Source: Paenibacillus sp. FSL H8-0548 (GTDB lineage: Bacteria; Bacillota; Bacilli; Paenibacillales; Paenibacillaceae). From it: a stretch of DNA of 64,000 nucleotides. The notes under the pieces are model-generated. The model had not been told where the DNA came from. It did not search any database and was given only the letters and a program-made list of their open reading frames with translations. The position numbers and the translations under genes were made by a program. Shown here in pieces: positions 61,286 to 64,000 of the stretch; within the stretch, counting starts at the first letter, position 1; the number at the start of each line of letters is the position of its first letter. Location of the stretch: contig NZ_CP152049.1 of the NCBI RefSeq assembly GCF_038630985.1, forward strand, positions 376,001 through 440,000, given 5' to 3'.

Positions 61286-61430
61286 CTTCTTCGTAAAATA
61301 GGGTATTGGGTACAGATATACCGCTAGACGTTGAGCTAACTGGTAGTATAGTTTAGTTATAACCGTACTTTTCGAAAAAGTAAGCGGTAAACTATCCGGA
61401 GCGCGACACTTGAGGGAGATGAAAGAAACT

Positions 61431-62366
61431 ATGGTAGACGCTGTAGTTGCACAAGCAGAACGAATTGCAGGAGATTTTCTTCTGGAACAAGTAAAAACTT
61501 CATATCAAATCATAGGAAAAGGTTTTGTAAATCAGGTTTGCGTAGTCGAAACCGAAAGTCGTAAAGTCGTTGTTCGAATGAATGATGCCGGTACATACCC
61601 AAGCTATGTGAAAGAAAAATGGTGCATTGAACAGGCTGCCGCGATCGGCATTCCCGGACCTGAGGTGTTGTCCATTGGAATAGTTGATGAAACCGCATAT
61701 ATGATTCAAGCTTTTGTTGATGGTGACAACGGGGTGGACAGCACGGTTCTCAAGTCCGATATTTGGAGGCAGCTTGGCAAATATGCCAAACGTATTCATT
61801 CGATTCAAGTGAAGGGATATGGGGAAAATCTGATTGATCCAGTCCGTGGTGAGTTTCATTCACCTCCTCATGCAGGATCGGACGGCAGTTGGCTAGGGTA
61901 TGTGCAGTATAATATCAATAGCTTGACGGAGTATGATCGGTTGATTGAGCTTGGAGTAATCACTCGGATGAAATCGCAGAAAGTACGAAAACTGTTTGAG
62001 AATTTGAAGAAAGAAAATTTCCGCTTCGGTTTAATTCATGGAGATATCTCATTGAAGAATACGATTGTTAATCAGACAGGACAAGTAATATTATTGGATT
62101 GGGGCAATGCAGAAGTAAGAACGGTACCGCATGGAGATATTATTTGTGTGATGCAGTGCCAAATGCTAGACGGAAATCCGAATGCAGAAGAATTCAAAGC
62201 ATTTCTAGACGGGTACGTTATAAGTGCAGAAGACCTTGCTGATATGAGAGTTTTGCTGCTATTAAAAGCGTTCGATAACCTCAGGTGGGCTATTGATCGA
62301 AGTCCGGATCGGATCGAATCCTATGCTGCGTTCGCGAAACAAGCTGTTGACTCGATTATGGATTAA
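61431..62366 (+). CDS. Aminoglycoside phosphotransferase (APH) family kinase
   Basis: 311 residues from ATG 61431; ATG 61419 and TTG 61410 are also in frame, and the GAGGGAG site lies before the later ATGs. Kinase-like fold: GKGFVNQVCVVETESRKVVVRM (nucleotide loop and Lys), the Brenner motif FGLIHGDISLKNTIV (catalytic Asp), and ILLDWGNAEV (metal Asp). The substrate is unknown; family members phosphorylate antibiotics, choline, homoserine or other small molecules. It stands alone between a terminator and repeats, so resistance is not implied. Confidence 0.85.
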   Translation: MVDAVVAQAERIAGDFLLEQVKTSYQIIGKGFVNQVCVVETESRKVVVRMNDAGTYPSYVKEKWCIEQAAAIGIPGPEVLSIGIVDETAYMIQAFVDGDNGVDSTVLKSDIWRQLGKYAKRIHSIQVKGYGENLIDPVRGEFHSPPHAGSDGSWLGYVQYNINSLTEYDRLIELGVITRMKSQKVRKLFENLKKENFRFGLIHGDISLKNTIVNQTGQVILLDWGNAEVRTVPHGDIICVMQCQMLDGNPNAEEFKAFLDGYVISAEDLADMRVLLLLKAFDNLRWAIDRSPDRIESYAAFAKQAVDSIMD

Positions 62367-62394
62367 CAGAGATTGCTCGATATTCGAAGTGAGA

Positions 62395-62700
62395 TGTCAG
62401 GTAGCTGTTGTAACTCGTGCAATGTAGCCCTGAAGAGAATGGGTTGGAGGCAGGTATCTGCTCTTCTTGATCGCCTTGTCTAATTGGATGAACGTAGCGG
62501 TGCTACGTTGCAGTTAGTGCAATGGAAAAGGCTATTTGGCGGTTGGGTTCGAGCTACAGTGTAGTTAGTGCAATGGAATGTTGGATTTCGGCCGTTTTTA
62601 GAGTAAATAGGGGTGAATCTGCTGCATTACTGCAACGTAGCTCGATATTTGGAGTGTGATGTCAGGTATCTGCTGTAATTTGTGCAATGTAGCCTAGGAG
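62395..62700. repeat. Family B repeats
   Basis: No gene. Repeated palindromic motifs: AACGTAGCGGTGCTACGTTGCAGTTAGTGCAATGGAA, GAGCTACAGTGTAGTTAGTGCAATGGAATG and two copies of GATGTCAGGTA(G/T)CTG (about 62392 and 62660) followed by GTGCAATGTAGCC. They are related to the elements at 9.1 and 28.3 kb by the GGCTAC-x-x-TGTA-x-T core. Confidence 0.55.
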
Positions 62701-62729
62701 AAGTGGGGGGCGAAAGTAATACGAGTGTT

Positions 62730-62781
62730 AAAAACAGCAGCCATAGAAGTCAGGCGCGGGGCCTGAACGCTGTGGCTGCTG
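62730..62781 (-). terminator. Terminator of ptsI-ptsH
   Basis: On the minus strand CAGCAGCC (62781-62774) pairs with GGCTGCTG (62742-62735), with an inner CAGGC/GCCTG stem, and TTTTT follows. Confidence 0.8.
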
Positions 62782-62800
62782 CGGGGGTTAGAAGCTGAAG

Positions 62801-63061
62801 CTATTCATGAATGTCAGTGAGCAGCTTGCCAAGCGCTTCGAGTGCTTGTGTTTCCTGCTCGCCGTCGATTTCCAGCGTGACTTCCTCGTTTGCTGCAATG
62901 CCTAGCGTAAGCATGCTTAGCGAGCTTTTGCCGTTTACCCGCTTGCCCTTGTTAATGACAAATATTTTGCAAGGGAAGGTGCTGGCGGTTTGGACGAAGG
63001 TTTTGGTTGGGCGTACGTGAAAGCCTGTAGGATTCAGAATCGTAAAAGATTGACTAACCAT
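62801..63061 (-). CDS. ptsH: HPr-family phosphocarrier protein
   Basis: 86 residues. Small PTS carrier: phospho-His15 in [15 protein letters not shown] and regulatory Ser46 in [15 protein letters not shown], then the ending [21 protein letters not shown]. HPr takes phosphate from enzyme I and passes it to sugar-specific enzymes II; with Ser46 it can serve as CcpA cofactor. It overlaps the 3' end of ptsI by eight bases and lies downstream of it, the reverse of the usual ptsH-ptsI order, so it may be a secondary system. Confidence 0.9.
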   Translation of the reverse strand: MVSQSFTILNPTGFHVRPTKTFVQTASTFPCKIFVINKGKRVNGKSSLSMLTLGIAANEEVTLEIDGEQETQALEALGKLLTDIHE

Positions 63062-64000
63062 GATGAATCACTCCGTTTCTTGTGTGTTCTACGAATTGCG
63101 TGATTTCCTGTGTGCTCCGCATCGTTAATGCTTGATTGGCGTAGTCGGACCAGCTGGACTGGTCGAGCTGACTGATCAGCTCTCTAGCTGGGAGAATGGA
63201 GCCGGCACTCATGCTGAACTCATGCAGGCCAAGTCCGAGCAGCAGCGGAATAGCGGTCTCGTCCCCTGCCATTTCGCCGCACATGCCAACCCATTTGCCT
63301 TCCTTCTCCGCCGCTTGAATAACGAAGCGAATTAAGCGAAGTAGGGAGGGATGCCAAGGCTGATACAGATAGGCAACCGTTTCGTTCATGCGATCTGCTG
63401 CCATCGTATATTGAATCAAATCGTTTGTACCGATGCTGAAGAAATCGATCTCTGGCGCGAATAGATCGGCTGCGATTGCCGCAGCTGGAATTTCGACCAT
63501 CATTCCGATCTCAATATGATCAGCAAGCTGAACGCCTTCGGCGATAAGCTTCTGTTTCTCCTCTTCAAGCAGCTGCTTAGCCTCCAGCAGCTCCTCTAAT
63601 ACAGCGATCATCGGAAACATGATTTTCAAGTTGCCAAAGCGGCTGGCGCGCAGCAGTGCACGCAGCTGGGTACGGAATAAGTCCTGTCGATCCAGACATA
63701 GGCGCAGCGCACGCTGTCCGAGGAAGGGGTTGCTTTCCTTCGGCAGCTCCATGTAAGGAAGCTCCTTGTCGCCGCCTATATCGAGCGTTCTAATGACGAC
63801 GGGCTTTGGGTTCATTTTTTCAAGCGCGTACTTGTAGCTGGTGAACTGCTCCTCCTCGGTTGGGAGGGAGCTGCGTCCCATGTATAGAAACTCGGTGCGA
63901 AAGAGGCCGATGCCTTCGGCTCCGTTGTCAATCGCCCGCTGAATATCCTCCAGCTTGCCGATGTTGGCTGCCAGCTCAACCTGCTTGCCGTCTGCGGACA
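63054..64000 (-). CDS. ptsI: Phosphoenolpyruvate-protein phosphotransferase (enzyme I), 5' end cut by window
   Basis: About 315 residues are visible; the frame is open to the window edge, so the start and the phospho-His domain lie right of it. The visible part is the C-terminal PEP-binding barrel: [51 protein letters not shown], the FMIPMI-like [37 protein letters not shown] and the active Cys in MCGEMAGD. All key residues are kept. It is translationally coupled to the downstream ptsH by an eight-base overlap. Confidence 0.93.
   Translation of the reverse strand, partial: SADGKQVELAANIGKLEDIQRAIDNGAEGIGLFRTEFLYMGRSSLPTEEEQFTSYKYALEKMNPKPVVIRTLDIGGDKELPYMELPKESNPFLGQRALRLCLDRQDLFRTQLRALLRASRFGNLKIMFPMIAVLEELLEAKQLLEEEKQKLIAEGVQLADHIEIGMMVEIPAAAIAADLFAPEIDFFSIGTNDLIQYTMAADRMNETVAYLYQPWHPSLLRLIRFVIQAAEKEGKWVGMCGEMAGDETAIPLLLGLGLHEFSMSAGSILPARELISQLDQSSWSDYANQALTMRSTQEITQFVEHTRNGVIHHG

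Noticed and set aside
61410..62366. Antibiotic-resistance gene
   Set aside because: The kinase motifs are family-wide; nothing in sequence or neighbourhood indicates an antibiotic as substrate.

Overview
The window looks like a chromosomal segment of a Paenibacillus-type member of the Bacillota (Paenibacillaceae). Supporting signs are strong AGGAGG-type ribosome binding sites, sporulation genes (transglutaminase Tgl, Cse60, a YheC/YheD coat-associated ATP-grasp protein), SLH and copper-amine-oxidase-like surface domains, a bacillithiol-linked YtxJ, an OhrR regulator, perfect GlnR/TnrA operators and a PTS HPr with both His15 and Ser46. Species cannot be fixed from this sequence alone. Both ends cut genes: an EcsB-like permease on the left and PTS enzyme I (ptsI) on the right.

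Left part (1-16.3 kb): EcsB-like permease and a small acetyltransferase, then a compact minus-strand operon made of acetyltransferase-like protein, ABC exporter fused to a cyclic-nucleotide-binding domain, second acetyltransferase-like protein and a 37-residue peptide gene. This is the best candidate here for an undescribed peptide system. Divergent to it is tgl. Then come an HssRS-like two-component system, a DUF4395 membrane protein, and an operon of a CHASE2 adenylate cyclase, a secreted FecR-domain protein and a secreted NHL-repeat protein, followed by a methyltransferase.

Middle part (16.3-39.4 kb): cse60 with a small membrane protein gene that lacks a standard start codon; two tandem secreted L-asparaginases (the second with three SLH domains) behind two perfect GlnR/TnrA boxes; a sulfonate-type ABC transporter plus FMN-dependent monooxygenase behind a TetR regulator; a lipoprotein cyclophilin; a histidyl-tRNA synthetase gene with an attenuator-like leader; glutathione peroxidase; a GNAT toxin/antitoxin-like pair; a structured RNA of unknown class; OhrR; and a three-gene cluster for L-2,3-diaminopropionate synthesis (SbnA, SbnB) with a PaaK-like adenylating enzyme.

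Right part (39.4-64 kb): a 2.5-kb array of about 22 copies of a 112-bp unit carrying two palindromes per unit; then PucR with an ABC transporter, allantoinase, allantoate amidohydrolase and ureidoglycine-glyoxylate aminotransferase (purine/allantoin nitrogen use). After that come a nuclease-like protein between repeat loci, YtxJ, TetR plus a YhgE-type membrane protein, a group IIC intron placed directly after a transcription terminator, a five-copy array of about 310 bp, an aminoglycoside-phosphotransferase-like kinase and ptsI-ptsH.

Two families of palindromic intergenic repeats recur at separated loci: family A (core CTATCCTGC...GCAGGATAG) at 27, 51 and 59.6-61 kb, and family B (GGCTACxxTGTAxTxxTGCA) at 9.1, 28.3 and 62.4 kb. 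Nitrogen scavenging (asparaginases, allantoin use) is the clearest shared theme of the gene content. No tRNA, rRNA, CRISPR array or prophage was seen.
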